Assembly: GCF_040538665.1 (NCBI RefSeq)
Contig: NZ_JBEWXT010000001.1
Location: 496,001 to 560,000, forward strand
Source of the DNA: Aureibaculum sp. 2308TA14-22
GTDB taxonomy: Bacteria > Bacteroidota > Bacteroidia > Flavobacteriales > Flavobacteriaceae
Direction: 5' to 3'
Length of the DNA: 64,000 nt
A program made the position numbers and the translations under genes. Below the pieces are notes generated by a model. It was given only the letters and a program-made list of their open reading frames with translations, searched no databases and had not been told where the DNA came from. Below are positions 1-7,634 of the stretch, piece after piece. Position 1 is the first letter of the stretch, and each line of letters opens with the position of its first letter.

Positions 1-439
1 TCAATAAAGACTTAAAACTTCTAGAATCAACCCGGCTAAGACCTTGGTGTCCAGATTTTCCAATTCCGACTTTAATAGCGTCACTAAATTTATATTCTGC
101 ATATAAATCAAGGACTTTAAACTGAAAAGTTTTATCAGTATTATAATTCAAATTGTTACCGCCAAACGAAGATACTATTAATAGTTTTGGAGTTAATTGA
201 GCTGAAATCCCAATACGCAGTCTTCGCATAGAAACTTCATAAGTATTCTTAATTTCAGCGTCATTTATTGTAGTACCCGGATTCATTTCGGCATATCTCA
301 ACCACAGTTGACTCGCAATATTGGCTTTGATATAAGAGTTGCCAGATTCGTCAAAATTGAGTTTTAACTTATTGTTGGATTGTGCATATAATAGTATAGA
401 TGAAAAAGTGAAAAGTAAAAATGTAATTACCGGCTTCAT
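1..439 (-). CDS. Porin-like outer membrane protein, 5' part only
   Basis: The reading frame starts at ATG 439-437 and stays open to the window edge, so only the first 146 residues are visible. They begin with a signal peptide (MKPVITFLLFTFSSILLYAQ), so the protein is exported. What follows alternates polar and hydrophobic residues as in beta strands and includes SMRRLRIGISAQL and a GKSGHQGLSR segment; this resembles the N-terminal part of phosphate-selective (OprO/OprP-like) porins of Bacteroidota. A TACTTTTG box lies just upstream on the same strand. The substrate cannot be inferred. The porin call is a family-level resemblance from memory; the barrel itself lies outside the window. Confidence 0.6.
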   Translation of the reverse strand, partial: MKPVITFLLFTFSSILLYAQSNNKLKLNFDESGNSYIKANIASQLWLRYAEMNPGTTINDAEIKNTYEVSMRRLRIGISAQLTPKLLIVSSFGGNNLNYNTDKTFQFKVLDLYAEYKFSDAIKVGIGKSGHQGLSRVDSRSFKSLL

Positions 440-464
440 ATTCTTTGACTCTTAAATTAGAGCA

Positions 465-472
465 CAAAAGTA
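465..472 (-). promoter_or_regulatory. -7 box of the porin gene
   Basis: On the minus strand the sequence is TACTTTTG, an exact match to the Bacteroidota TAnnTTTG -7 element, about 25 bases before the porin start codon. No clear TTG -33 element is seen at 17-21 bases upstream. Confidence 0.45.
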
Positions 473-518
473 AAATGAAAGCAAACTTTAAATCCTGATA
501 AAAATCATGGGAAAAGAG

Positions 519-841
519 TTATTTAAAAAAATCTAATCCAGGTATATTTGGCATGCCATCTTTTGCGGCGGCGGCCATTTCTGCTTCATTAATGTCATTT
601 GCCTTTTTAAGAGCATCATTTAATGCAATGATTAAGAAATCTTCTAATTCTTCCTTGTCATTCAATAGACTATTTTCTATAGCAATATCTTTTACGGTTC
701 TATTTGCGGTAACCGTTACTTTAATTTTTTCTTGATTAGAAGTGCCTTCAACCAAAACGGTATCTAGTCGTTTTTTGTTTCTTCTATTTTTTGTTGGGTT
801 TCTTTAAGTTTTCCCATCATTCCCTGTAAATCTCCGAACAT
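519..841 (-). CDS. ybaB: YbaB/EbfC nucleoid-associated protein, interrupted by a -1 shift
   Basis: YbaB/EbfC is a small dimeric DNA-binding protein of the nucleoid. From ATG 841 the first frame reads 24 codons ([18 protein letters not shown], ending EETKN), then GAC and a TAG stop at 766-764. The rest of the protein ([15 protein letters not shown] through [10 protein letters not shown]) is in the -1 frame to the stop at 519. The join falls in the heptamer A AAA AAC at 776-770, a classic -1 slippery site; one more A would restore the usual ETKKRLD sequence of the family. With the shift the product is about 107 residues, the normal length. Alternatives are a homopolymer sequencing error, a real inactivating deletion, or a shorter product from TTG 755. 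The region after the shift keeps a good family sequence. Confidence 0.8.
770..776 (-). other. A AAA AAC slippery heptamer in ybaB
   Basis: On the minus strand the zero-frame codons are aca aaa aac gac tag. The heptamer A AAA AAC fits the X XXY YYZ rule for -1 ribosomal slippage and is followed two codons later by a zero-frame stop. Slippage would join the two halves of YbaB exactly where the family sequence requires. Confidence 0.5.
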
Positions 842-866
842 GTTTTAGTAGTTAACTGGTTAGTTG

Positions 867-874
867 CAAATTTA
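867..874 (-). promoter_or_regulatory. -7 box of ybaB
   Basis: The minus strand carries TAAATTTG, an exact TAnnTTTG match, 25 bases upstream of the ybaB ATG; a TTA lies 19 bases further upstream in the -33 position. Confidence 0.45.
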
Positions 875-906
875 CTATTTTAGTAGAAAATAATAAAACA
901 CATAAA

Positions 907-3072
907 ATGAAAAAATTAGCCTTTATTTTAACAATAGTTTCACTTACTTTTGCCACTTCATGCAAAAAAGATAAGATGCAAGCAGAAGAGATTAATGCAC
1001 CTATTGCGGATGTGGTTCCTAAAGAGATGGAAATTCATGGTGATACTAGAACAGACAATTATTATTGGATGCGGTTATCAGATGAACAGAAAAATTCAGA
1101 AAATCCAGATGAGCATACTCAGAAAGTATTAGACTATCTTAATGCTGAAAATGACTATTTTGAAAAAAAGATGGGACATACCAAAGAGTTTCGTGAGGAA
1201 TTGTTCCAAGAAATGAAATCTAGAATTAAAGAAGATGATGAGTCTGTACCCTATAAAGATAATGGTTACTACTATATAACTCGATATGTAAAAGATGGGC
1301 AATATCCAATCTACGCTCGTAAAAAAGGAAATTTAGATGCTGATGAAGAATTGTTGTTCGATGTCAATAAATTGGCAGAAGGGCATGAATACTATCGATT
1401 GGGCGGATTAAATGTTAGTCCTGATAACAAAATTGCTGCCTTTGCGGTAGATACCATAAGTCGTCGTCAGTATGTTTTACAATTTAAAAACTTGGAAACT
1501 GGCGAGTTTTATCCAGAAAAGATTGAAAACACATCTGGTTCATCAGTTTGGGCAAATGATAACAAGACGGTTTTTTATACCAAAAAAAATCCTACAACTT
1601 TAAGGGCGGAAAGAATTTTTAAACATATTTTAGGTACCGATCCTTCTAAAGATGTTGAGATATTTTATGAGGCAGATAATACGTATAGCACCTATGTTTT
1701 TAAAACAAAATCAAATCAATTTATAGCTATTGGATCTAGTAGTACGTTAACTACGGAATATCAAGTGCTAAATGCAAATACACCTAATGAGAAGTTTAAA
1801 ATTATACAGCCAAGAGTTAAAGAACTTGAGTATCATATTTCTCATTTTGGCGATCACTTTTATATCTATACCAATAAGGATGGAGCGTCAAATTTTAAAT
1901 TAATGAAAACACCAGTTGATAAAACTGGTTCTGATAATTGGGTTGATGTAATTCCCCATAGAGAAGATGTGTTATTGGAAGATATTTCAATATTTAAAAA
2001 TTATTTGGTGCTGGAAGAACGTTCAAACGGGTTGAGTAAAATCCGCATAAAACGATGGGACGGAACTGCCGATGAGTACCTGCCGTTTGATGAAGAAACT
2101 TATTCCGTACGGGTAAACAACAACCCTGAATTTGATACCGACATTATCCGTTATAGCTACAATTCGTTTACCACACCGGCATCCGTTATTGATTATAACA
2201 TGAAGGACAAGTCCAAGGAAATAAAAAAAGAACAAGAAGTACTTGGCGGAAAATTCGATAAGAACAATTACACCAGTAAACGCATTTGGGTACCGGCACG
2301 CGACGGGAAAAAAGTTGCGGTTTCCATTGTGCATAGAAAAGATACCGAATTGGGCAAAGACACCCCATTGCTATTGTACGCTTATGGCTCTTACGGAAAC
2401 ACCATTCCCGATGGGTTTAGCACCACACGCTTAAGTTTGTTGGATCGCGGTTTTGTATATGCTTTGGCACACATCCGCGGAAGTCAATATCTGGGCAGGC
2501 AATGGTACGAGGATGGTAAATTGTTCAATAAAATGAACACGTTTACCGATTTTATAGATTGTTCAAAATACTTAATTGAAAATAATTATACTTCTGCTGA
2601 TCATTTATATGCTATGGGCGGATCAGCTGGTGGTTTATTAATGGGTGCCGTAGTAAACATGAACCCAGAGTTATATAATGGTGTAGTTGCCGCTGTACCA
2701 TTTGTTGATGTGGTTACTACAATGTTAGATGAAACCATTCCGTTGACTACATTCGAATATGACGAATGGGGGAACCCCAACGAAAAAGAGTATTACGATT
2801 ATATGCTGTCGTATTCACCCTATGATAATGTTACAAAGCAAGAGTATCCAAACATGCTAATCACAACTGGATTGCATGATAGCCAAGTACAATATTATGA
2901 ACCTGCAAAATGGTTGGCCAAATTAAGAGCTCATAAAACGGATAATAATTTGTTGGTAATGCATACCGATATGGAATCTGGACATGGTGGTGCATCGGGT
3001 AGATTTAATGCTTTAAAGGATACAGCAAGAGACTACGGGTTTCTACTAGAAATGGAAGGAATTAAAGAGTAA
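907..3072 (+). CDS. ptrB: Oligopeptidase B-like S9 serine peptidase, lipoprotein
   Basis: This is a 721-residue prolyl-oligopeptidase family (S9A) enzyme that cleaves short peptides, probably after basic residues as oligopeptidase B does. A lipoprotein signal ends in a lipobox at Cys19 (FATSC), placing it in the periplasm or on the outer membrane. The N-terminal two thirds are the beta-propeller (GDTRTDNYYWMRL at about 45-57 is the usual N-terminal motif). The catalytic triad is visible: Ser573 in GGSAGG, Asp658 in TGLHDSQV and His693 in SGHGG. A hairpin terminator follows, so it is probably monocistronic. The stretch at about 2030-2540 has clearly higher GC (roughly 40-53 percent per line) than the rest of the gene (about 27-37 percent), suggesting a recombined segment, while the frame and domain stay intact. 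Confidence 0.9.
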   Translation: MKKLAFILTIVSLTFATSCKKDKMQAEEINAPIADVVPKEMEIHGDTRTDNYYWMRLSDEQKNSENPDEHTQKVLDYLNAENDYFEKKMGHTKEFREELFQEMKSRIKEDDESVPYKDNGYYYITRYVKDGQYPIYARKKGNLDADEELLFDVNKLAEGHEYYRLGGLNVSPDNKIAAFAVDTISRRQYVLQFKNLETGEFYPEKIENTSGSSVWANDNKTVFYTKKNPTTLRAERIFKHILGTDPSKDVEIFYEADNTYSTYVFKTKSNQFIAIGSSSTLTTEYQVLNANTPNEKFKIIQPRVKELEYHISHFGDHFYIYTNKDGASNFKLMKTPVDKTGSDNWVDVIPHREDVLLEDISIFKNYLVLEERSNGLSKIRIKRWDGTADEYLPFDEETYSVRVNNNPEFDTDIIRYSYNSFTTPASVIDYNMKDKSKEIKKEQEVLGGKFDKNNYTSKRIWVPARDGKKVAVSIVHRKDTELGKDTPLLLYAYGSYGNTIPDGFSTTRLSLLDRGFVYALAHIRGSQYLGRQWYEDGKLFNKMNTFTDFIDCSKYLIENNYTSADHLYAMGGSAGGLLMGAVVNMNPELYNGVVAAVPFVDVVTTMLDETIPLTTFEYDEWGNPNEKEYYDYMLSYSPYDNVTKQEYPNMLITTGLHDSQVQYYEPAKWLAKLRAHKTDNNLLVMHTDMESGHGGASGRFNALKDTARDYGFLLEMEGIKE

Positions 3073-3091
3073 GTTTTGTGAAATCTAATTT

Positions 3092-3120
3092 AAAAAGTGC
3101 CGCTAGTTGGCACTTTTTTT
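3092..3120 (+). terminator. Intrinsic terminator after the S9 peptidase
   Basis: Stem aaaagtgcc / ggcactttt with a 7-base loop, followed by a T run, 20 bases after the stop codon. Confidence 0.8.
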
Positions 3121-3135
3121 ATTCTTAACATTATT

Positions 3136-3167
3136 TTGTTTAATATATTTTTATTAAAGTTAAACAA
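3136..3167. promoter_or_regulatory. Inverted repeat, candidate operator of the TetR-like regulator
   Basis: TTGTTTAA at 3136-3143 and its exact reverse complement TTAAACAA at 3160-3167 flank 16 bases, directly over the -33 region of the promoter for the downstream operon. The geometry suits a dimeric TetR-type repressor controlling its own operon; this is inference from position only. Confidence 0.35.
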
Positions 3168-3179
3168 TTAGTATCTTTA
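3151..3179 (+). promoter_or_regulatory. Promoter of the TetR/ABC1 operon
   Basis: TTA at 3151-3153, an 18-base spacer, then TATCTTTA at 3172-3179, close to TTG-N19-TAnnTTTG. Transcription would begin about a dozen bases before the ATG at 3198. Confidence 0.45.
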
Positions 3180-3197
3180 CACTTTAAATTATAAATC

Positions 3198-3851
3198 ATG
3201 GCAAAAAAGAAAAATATTACCTCAAATCAACTGTTGTCCTTTTATATGGATTATGTTTTAGAGCATAATGATAAACCAAAATCTGTCTATGCATTTGCAA
3301 AACAGAATAATTTTGATGAAGCACAATTTTATAATTTCTATGGTACTTTTGAGGCTATTGAAAAAGACGTTTTTAAAACATTTTTTGATAATACACTAAC
3401 GACATTGAATAAAAGTGAGGAGTATGAATCATACGAATCTAGAGATAAACTATTATGTTTTTATTTTACGTTTTTCGAAAACTTAACAGCCAATAGAAGC
3501 TATGTGCTACAAGCTCTTAGTGCAGATAAAAATAAGCTGAAAAACATTTCTAAACTATCAGAACTAAAGAAAGTCTTTACTGATTATGTTGATGGGCTTG
3601 AAATTGAAATGTTGGATATAAAAGAGGAAAAAATCACAAAATTCCAACAAAAGACTTTAAAAGAGTCGGCTTGGTTGCAACTGATTGTAACTATGAAATT
3701 TTGGATGGATGACACATCTAAGAATTTTGAAAAAACAGATATTTTTATTGAAAAAAGTGTTAACACAAGTTTTGATTTAATTGATACACAACCCATAAAA
3801 AGTATTATCGATTTTGGTAAGTTTTTATATAAAGAAAAGGTAAAAATATAA
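3198..3851 (+). CDS. TetR-family-like transcriptional regulator
   Basis: A 217-residue protein with the size and layout of TetR regulators. Residues about 8-45 (QLLSFYMDYVLEHN, SVYAFAKQNNFDEAQFYNFYG) look like the helix-turn-helix domain, with the recognition helix near DEAQFYNFYG; the remainder is the helical ligand and dimer domain (TetR C-terminal type typical of Flavobacteriia). It heads a four-gene same-strand run: the ABC1-like kinase gene starts 5 bases after its stop, then a flavin reductase and an unknown gene. A palindrome over the promoter suggests autoregulation. The ligand is unknown. The N-terminus is divergent, so a weak DNA-binding domain or non-repressor role is possible. Confidence 0.7.
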   Translation: MAKKKNITSNQLLSFYMDYVLEHNDKPKSVYAFAKQNNFDEAQFYNFYGTFEAIEKDVFKTFFDNTLTTLNKSEEYESYESRDKLLCFYFTFFENLTANRSYVLQALSADKNKLKNISKLSELKKVFTDYVDGLEIEMLDIKEEKITKFQQKTLKESAWLQLIVTMKFWMDDTSKNFEKTDIFIEKSVNTSFDLIDTQPIKSIIDFGKFLYKEKVKI

Positions 3852-3856
3852 AGCTA

Positions 3857-5167
3857 ATGAAGACTATAGATAGTATTCCAATTTCTAAAATGCAACGTGC
3901 CTCAAAGTTGGTAAAAACAGGAGCCAAGGTTGGTGTTAATTACCTGAAATATTATGGTGATAAAATTATTAATACTGAAGTAGTTGCAAAGGAAAAATTA
4001 AATCAGAATAACGCTAATGATATTTATAATGGCCTCAAACAATTAAAAGGTAGTGCTTTAAAAGTAGCTCAAATGTTGAGCATGGAAAAGAATATTTTAC
4101 CAAGAGCATACGTAGAGAAATTTTCATTGGCTCAGTTTTCTGTACCACCATTATCACCGCCATTAGTTATTAAAACGTTTAAGCAGTATTTTGGCAAACA
4201 TCCTAATGAAATTTTTGATGAATTTAATGCTACTTCTGTGAATGCAGCGAGTATTGGTCAAGTCCATAAAGCAGTGAAAGATAATAAAGAATTGGCCATA
4301 AAAATCCAGTATCCTGGTGTAGCTCAAAGCATTAGCTCAGATTTAACTATGGTCAAACCTATAGCAATGAGCATGTTTAATATAAAGGGTAAAGATTCTG
4401 ATAAGTATTTCAAGGAGGTTGAAGATAAGTTAATTGAAGAAACGGACTACACATTAGAAGTAAAACAGAGTAAAGCTATGGTTAATGCGTGTAAACATAT
4501 ACCAAATTTGCTTTTTCCTAATTATTATGAAAAATATTCTTCACAGAGAATTATTACAATGGATTGGATGCATGGTGAGCATTTGTCGGAATTTGTAGCT
4601 CATAATACTAACCAAGCAATATCTAATCAATTAGGGCAAGCCTTATGGGATTTTTATATGTTTCAAATCCATAAATTGAAAAAAGTACATGCAGATCCAC
4701 ATCCAGGTAATTTTTTAATTAATAAACAAGGGCAATTAATTGTAATTGATTTTGGTTGTATAAAAGAAATTCCTCAAGAGTTTTATATTCCTTATTTTGA
4801 GTTAGCTGAAAAAGAGAATATTAACAATCCGATCTTATTCAAGGAAAAACTTTTTGAATTAGAAATTTTGAGAGAAGATGATTCAGAAGAAGAAATTGAA
4901 TTTTTTACGCAAATGTTTCATGAAATGTTGAGTCTGTTTACGCAACCTTTACATCAAGAGGTGTTTGATTTTTCTAATTCTGAATTTTTTGAAAAGATAG
5001 GACAATTAGGCGAACGATACTCTAAAAGTACTGAATTAAGAAAAATGAATGGAAACAGAGGGTCTAAACATTTTATTTATATAAACAGGACATTTTTTGG
5101 CTTATATAATTTAATGTTCGATTTAAAGTCGAAAGATGTAAAAATTTTTAATTTCGAAAATTTATAA
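3857..5167 (+). CDS. AarF/ABC1/UbiB kinase-like protein
   Basis: A 436-residue member of the ABC1 (UbiB/COQ8/AarF) atypical kinase family; members support quinone or isoprenoid lipid metabolism. Visible motifs in order: an altered KxGQ motif (ALKVAQML, Gly replaced by Ala), an Ala/Ser-rich loop NAASIGQVHKA, the ATP-binding Lys in AIKIQYPGV, the Glu-containing EETDYTLEV, the catalytic HADPHPGN and the metal-binding DFG in VIDFGCIKEI. The C-terminal transmembrane segments found in UbiB are not evident. It shares an operon with a TetR-like regulator and a flavin reductase (the next gene's ATG overlaps its TAA as TAATG), which suggests a redox or quinone-linked role. The actual substrate is unknown. 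Confidence 0.85.
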   Translation: MKTIDSIPISKMQRASKLVKTGAKVGVNYLKYYGDKIINTEVVAKEKLNQNNANDIYNGLKQLKGSALKVAQMLSMEKNILPRAYVEKFSLAQFSVPPLSPPLVIKTFKQYFGKHPNEIFDEFNATSVNAASIGQVHKAVKDNKELAIKIQYPGVAQSISSDLTMVKPIAMSMFNIKGKDSDKYFKEVEDKLIEETDYTLEVKQSKAMVNACKHIPNLLFPNYYEKYSSQRIITMDWMHGEHLSEFVAHNTNQAISNQLGQALWDFYMFQIHKLKKVHADPHPGNFLINKQGQLIVIDFGCIKEIPQEFYIPYFELAEKENINNPILFKEKLFELEILREDDSEEEIEFFTQMFHEMLSLFTQPLHQEVFDFSNSEFFEKIGQLGERYSKSTELRKMNGNRGSKHFIYINRTFFGLYNLMFDLKSKDVKIFNFENL

Positions 5168-5781
5168 TGATACATTTTAGTAGAGCAGACATTAACAATT
5201 TTCACCATCTTTATCGTATAAATCTAATCAATAGTTGTTCAGGTTATAAATCGGCTAATTTAATTGGCACAAAGTCCCCTGAGGGTATAGAAAATGTAGC
5301 AGTATTTAGTTCAGTTACTCATATGGGTTCAAATCCGCCATTATTGGGTGTCTTTTTTCGGCCAACGACGGTACTCAGAAACACGTACGAAAATATAAAA
5401 AGGACAGGGACATTTACTATTAATCATATTTATGATACTATTTTAAAAGATGCTCATCATACTTCGGCAAAATATGACAAGTCAATATCAGAATTTGAAA
5501 AGACAAATTTAAAACCTGAATATTTAAATAATTTTCCAGCTCCTTTTGTTGAGGGTGCTCCTATTAAGTTAGGAATGAAATTTGTAGAAGAATATCACAT
5601 AAAAAGTAACGATATAATTTTAGTTATCGGTGAAATTATTGACTTATATATAAAAGATGATATGCTACAGGAAGATGGATTTATAAATCTGTCTTTAGGT
5701 AAAGTAGCCTCAATAAATGGCTTAGATGGATACACTATTCCTAATTTAGAAAAGCGATTAGGTTATCAAAGACCTAAATAA
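5167..5781 (+). CDS. Flavin reductase-like (FMN-binding split barrel) protein
   Basis: A 204-residue protein of the flavin reductase/DIM6-NTAB family, which binds FMN in a split barrel and reduces flavin with NAD(P)H or acts as an FMN oxidoreductase. Characteristic parts are NLIGTKSPEGIENVAVFSSVTHMGSNPPLLGVFFRP-type strands (seen at about 33-70), then TFTINHI, the ITxxA-like DAHHTSAKY and the FVEEYHIKSNDIILVIGEI core. The start codon overlaps the ABC1 gene stop (TAATG), so the two are translationally coupled. It could supply reduced flavin for a reaction connected with its operon partners, but no monooxygenase gene is adjacent. Confidence 0.8.
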   Translation: MIHFSRADINNFHHLYRINLINSCSGYKSANLIGTKSPEGIENVAVFSSVTHMGSNPPLLGVFFRPTTVLRNTYENIKRTGTFTINHIYDTILKDAHHTSAKYDKSISEFEKTNLKPEYLNNFPAPFVEGAPIKLGMKFVEEYHIKSNDIILVIGEIIDLYIKDDMLQEDGFINLSLGKVASINGLDGYTIPNLEKRLGYQRPK

Positions 5782-5793
5782 AAAATATAAAAA

Positions 5794-6219
5794 GTGGTTT
5801 TAGAAACTACATACCACAATAAAAAAGATGAAATACTGATTAATGATTTAGTTGGTAAGTCATTTACTTTTTGGCAGATTTTAAAATTAAAGGGAATAGG
5901 TTCAAAACGTATGATAGTTAATACGGTAAGCACTAATATGAAAGAATATATTAATAAAGTTGCTGATATAACCTATGCCAACATAGAATTAAGACCTAAA
6001 GGTATTTTGGTTTTGATAAATAAAGGTCTTAGAAATTTTACTTGGGTAATACCTTATTACCAGTTGGTTATATACAAATCAGATGGTTTTAGTATTCATG
6101 CACAAGGAAAATTTGTTAGTTTTAAAGAGGATAGGTTGTTTAAAGAGAATAAAAAATTCATCAATAAGTTATTAACACTAAGGATAGCTTTCTTAAATAA
6201 GTTGTTTGAGTTGTCTTAA
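5794..6219 (+). CDS. Conserved hypothetical protein in the ABC1 operon
   Basis: A 141-residue protein with no signal peptide and no family I recognise. It starts with GTG (5794), 12 bases after the flavin reductase stop; no ATG is available nearby in frame. The sequence is basic, with a central strand-rich part (ELRPKGILVLINKGLRNF, WVIPYYQLVIYKSDGF) that resembles a compact PH-like beta fold, and a helical Lys/Leu-rich tail. It ends just before a hairpin terminator, so it is the last gene of the TetR/ABC1/flavin reductase operon. It may be a soluble or membrane-surface partner of those proteins; that is inference from position. Confidence 0.6.
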   Translation: MVLETTYHNKKDEILINDLVGKSFTFWQILKLKGIGSKRMIVNTVSTNMKEYINKVADITYANIELRPKGILVLINKGLRNFTWVIPYYQLVIYKSDGFSIHAQGKFVSFKEDRLFKENKKFINKLLTLRIAFLNKLFELS

Positions 6220-6226
6220 GCTATAT

Positions 6227-6272
6227 AACCTACCATTTAATATTGCATTGTTAAAAGTGGCAGGTTTTTTTG
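6227..6272 (+). terminator. Terminator of the TetR/ABC1 operon
   Basis: Imperfect stem aacctaccatttaa / ttaaaagtggcaggtt followed by a run of seven T, starting 7 bases after the last stop codon. Confidence 0.65.
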
Positions 6273-6392
6273 AATAACTCAGTTGGGGTTTTTACTGTTA
6301 TTTGTAAAAAGTTTCTGTTTAAAAACTTTTAAAAAAATTACTTCTTTTGGTCATTTTTAGATGATATTTAAAAGTGATTTAAAAAAAAACAG

Positions 6393-6400
6393 TAAATTTG
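6393..6400 (+). promoter_or_regulatory. -7 box upstream of the cysteate synthase-like gene
   Basis: TAAATTTG, exact TAnnTTTG match, leaving a leader of about 25-30 bases before ATG 6435. No TTG is seen at the usual spacing. Confidence 0.4.
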
Positions 6401-6434
6401 CCCGTTAGTTAATAATAATTAGAACTGATTTTTT

Positions 6435-7472
6435 ATGAGTTATAAATTAGGTATTAACCAAAACATTTTAGAGCTTATTGGTAGTACACCAATGATTAAA
6501 TTAAACAAAATTACCAACAAATTAGAAGGTAAGTTCTATACAAAGTTTGAAGGTTACAACCCAGGTCATTCAACTAAAGACAGAATTGCCTTACATATTA
6601 TCGAACAAGCTGAAAAGCAAGGCTTAATCAAAAAAGGGACAACAATTATAGAAACTACATCAGGTAATACTGGCTTTAGTATTGCTATGGTTAGTGTTAT
6701 TAAAGGTTACGATTGTATTTTAGCAGTATCTTCTAAATCCTCAAATGATAAAATTGACATGTTAAAGGCAATGGGTGCTAAAGTGTACGTTTGCCCAGCT
6801 CATGTTAGTGCTGATGATCCTCGTTCTTATTACAATGTTGCTAAAAAATTGCACTCTGAAATTGCAGATTCGGTTTATATCAATCAATATTTTAATCAAT
6901 TAAATATTGATGCACATTACAACACTACAGGTCCTGAAATTTGGGAACAAACTGAAGGCAAAATAACGCATTTAGTAGCTGCAAGTGGTACAGGCGGAAC
7001 AATATCTGGAGCTTCAAAATACTTAAAAGAACAAAATCCAAATATTAAAATCATTGGTGTTGATGCTTATGGGTCTGTATTGAAAAAATTTCATGAAACA
7101 GGAGAGTTAGATACCAAAGAAAGCTACCCATACCGGATAGAAGGTCTGGGTAAAAATTTAATTCCTACCGCTACAGATTTTGATGTGATTGACAAATTTG
7201 AAAAGGTAAATGATGAGGATAGTGCACATAGAGCAAGAGAAATAGCACTAACTGAAGGTGTTTTTGCAGGATATACAAGTGGTGCGGCTATGCAGGCCGT
7301 TTTTCAATTAGCAAAAAAAGGTGAATTTGATCAAAATAGTAATGTTGTTGTTATCTTTCCTGATCATGGTTCAAGGTACATGAGCAAAGTATATAGTGAT
7401 GATTGGATGAGAGAACAAGGCTTTTTTGATACTGAAAAATTTGTACAATCAGAAATTGAATATATTAAATAA
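6435..7472 (+). CDS. PLP-dependent cysteine synthase-family enzyme, probable L-cysteate synthase
   Basis: A 345-residue fold-type II PLP enzyme of the cysteine synthase/cystathionine beta-synthase family, without a CBS domain. PLP Lys48 sits in HSTKDR, the substrate loop is TSGNTG, and the phosphate-binding loop is GTGGT ([10 protein letters not shown]). The sequence is not that of housekeeping CysK: the active-site loop lacks PSxSVKDR and the C-terminal part ends in a [13 protein letters not shown] tail. Directly downstream is an SPT-like acyltransferase. In capnine-making Bacteroidota a PLP enzyme of this family makes L-cysteate from O-phosphoserine and sulfite, and an SPT-like enzyme condenses it with acyl-CoA. 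I infer that role from the pairing. Cystathionine beta-synthase or O-acetylserine sulfhydrylase activity remains possible. Confidence 0.75.
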   Translation: MSYKLGINQNILELIGSTPMIKLNKITNKLEGKFYTKFEGYNPGHSTKDRIALHIIEQAEKQGLIKKGTTIIETTSGNTGFSIAMVSVIKGYDCILAVSSKSSNDKIDMLKAMGAKVYVCPAHVSADDPRSYYNVAKKLHSEIADSVYINQYFNQLNIDAHYNTTGPEIWEQTEGKITHLVAASGTGGTISGASKYLKEQNPNIKIIGVDAYGSVLKKFHETGELDTKESYPYRIEGLGKNLIPTATDFDVIDKFEKVNDEDSAHRAREIALTEGVFAGYTSGAAMQAVFQLAKKGEFDQNSNVVVIFPDHGSRYMSKVYSDDWMREQGFFDTEKFVQSEIEYIK

Positions 7473-7495
7473 AATACTTAAATAAACTAATATTC

Positions 7496-7522
7496 AGGCT
7501 TCATTTTTGAAGCCTTTTTTTA
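7496..7522 (+). terminator. Terminator between the two PLP-enzyme genes
   Basis: Stem aggcttc / gaagcct with a T-rich loop followed by TTTTTT. It separates the two genes of the presumed sulfonolipid pathway into independent transcripts or allows partial read-through. Confidence 0.75.
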
Positions 7523-7634
7523 TGGTTTTTATTGTATTTTTAGTTACTTAATAAGTATCTTGTTGAAAAAGAGTGATATCGTACCTTTAAATAAGCTAAA
7601 ATTTTAGTTACTTTGCAGTATTAAATTTGAAAAT

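Noticed and set aside
2023-2434. Long antisense and alternate frames inside the oligopeptidase gene
   Set aside because: They lie in the GC-rich mosaic block and have no domain signal; they are side effects of composition and of the real gene on the plus strand.
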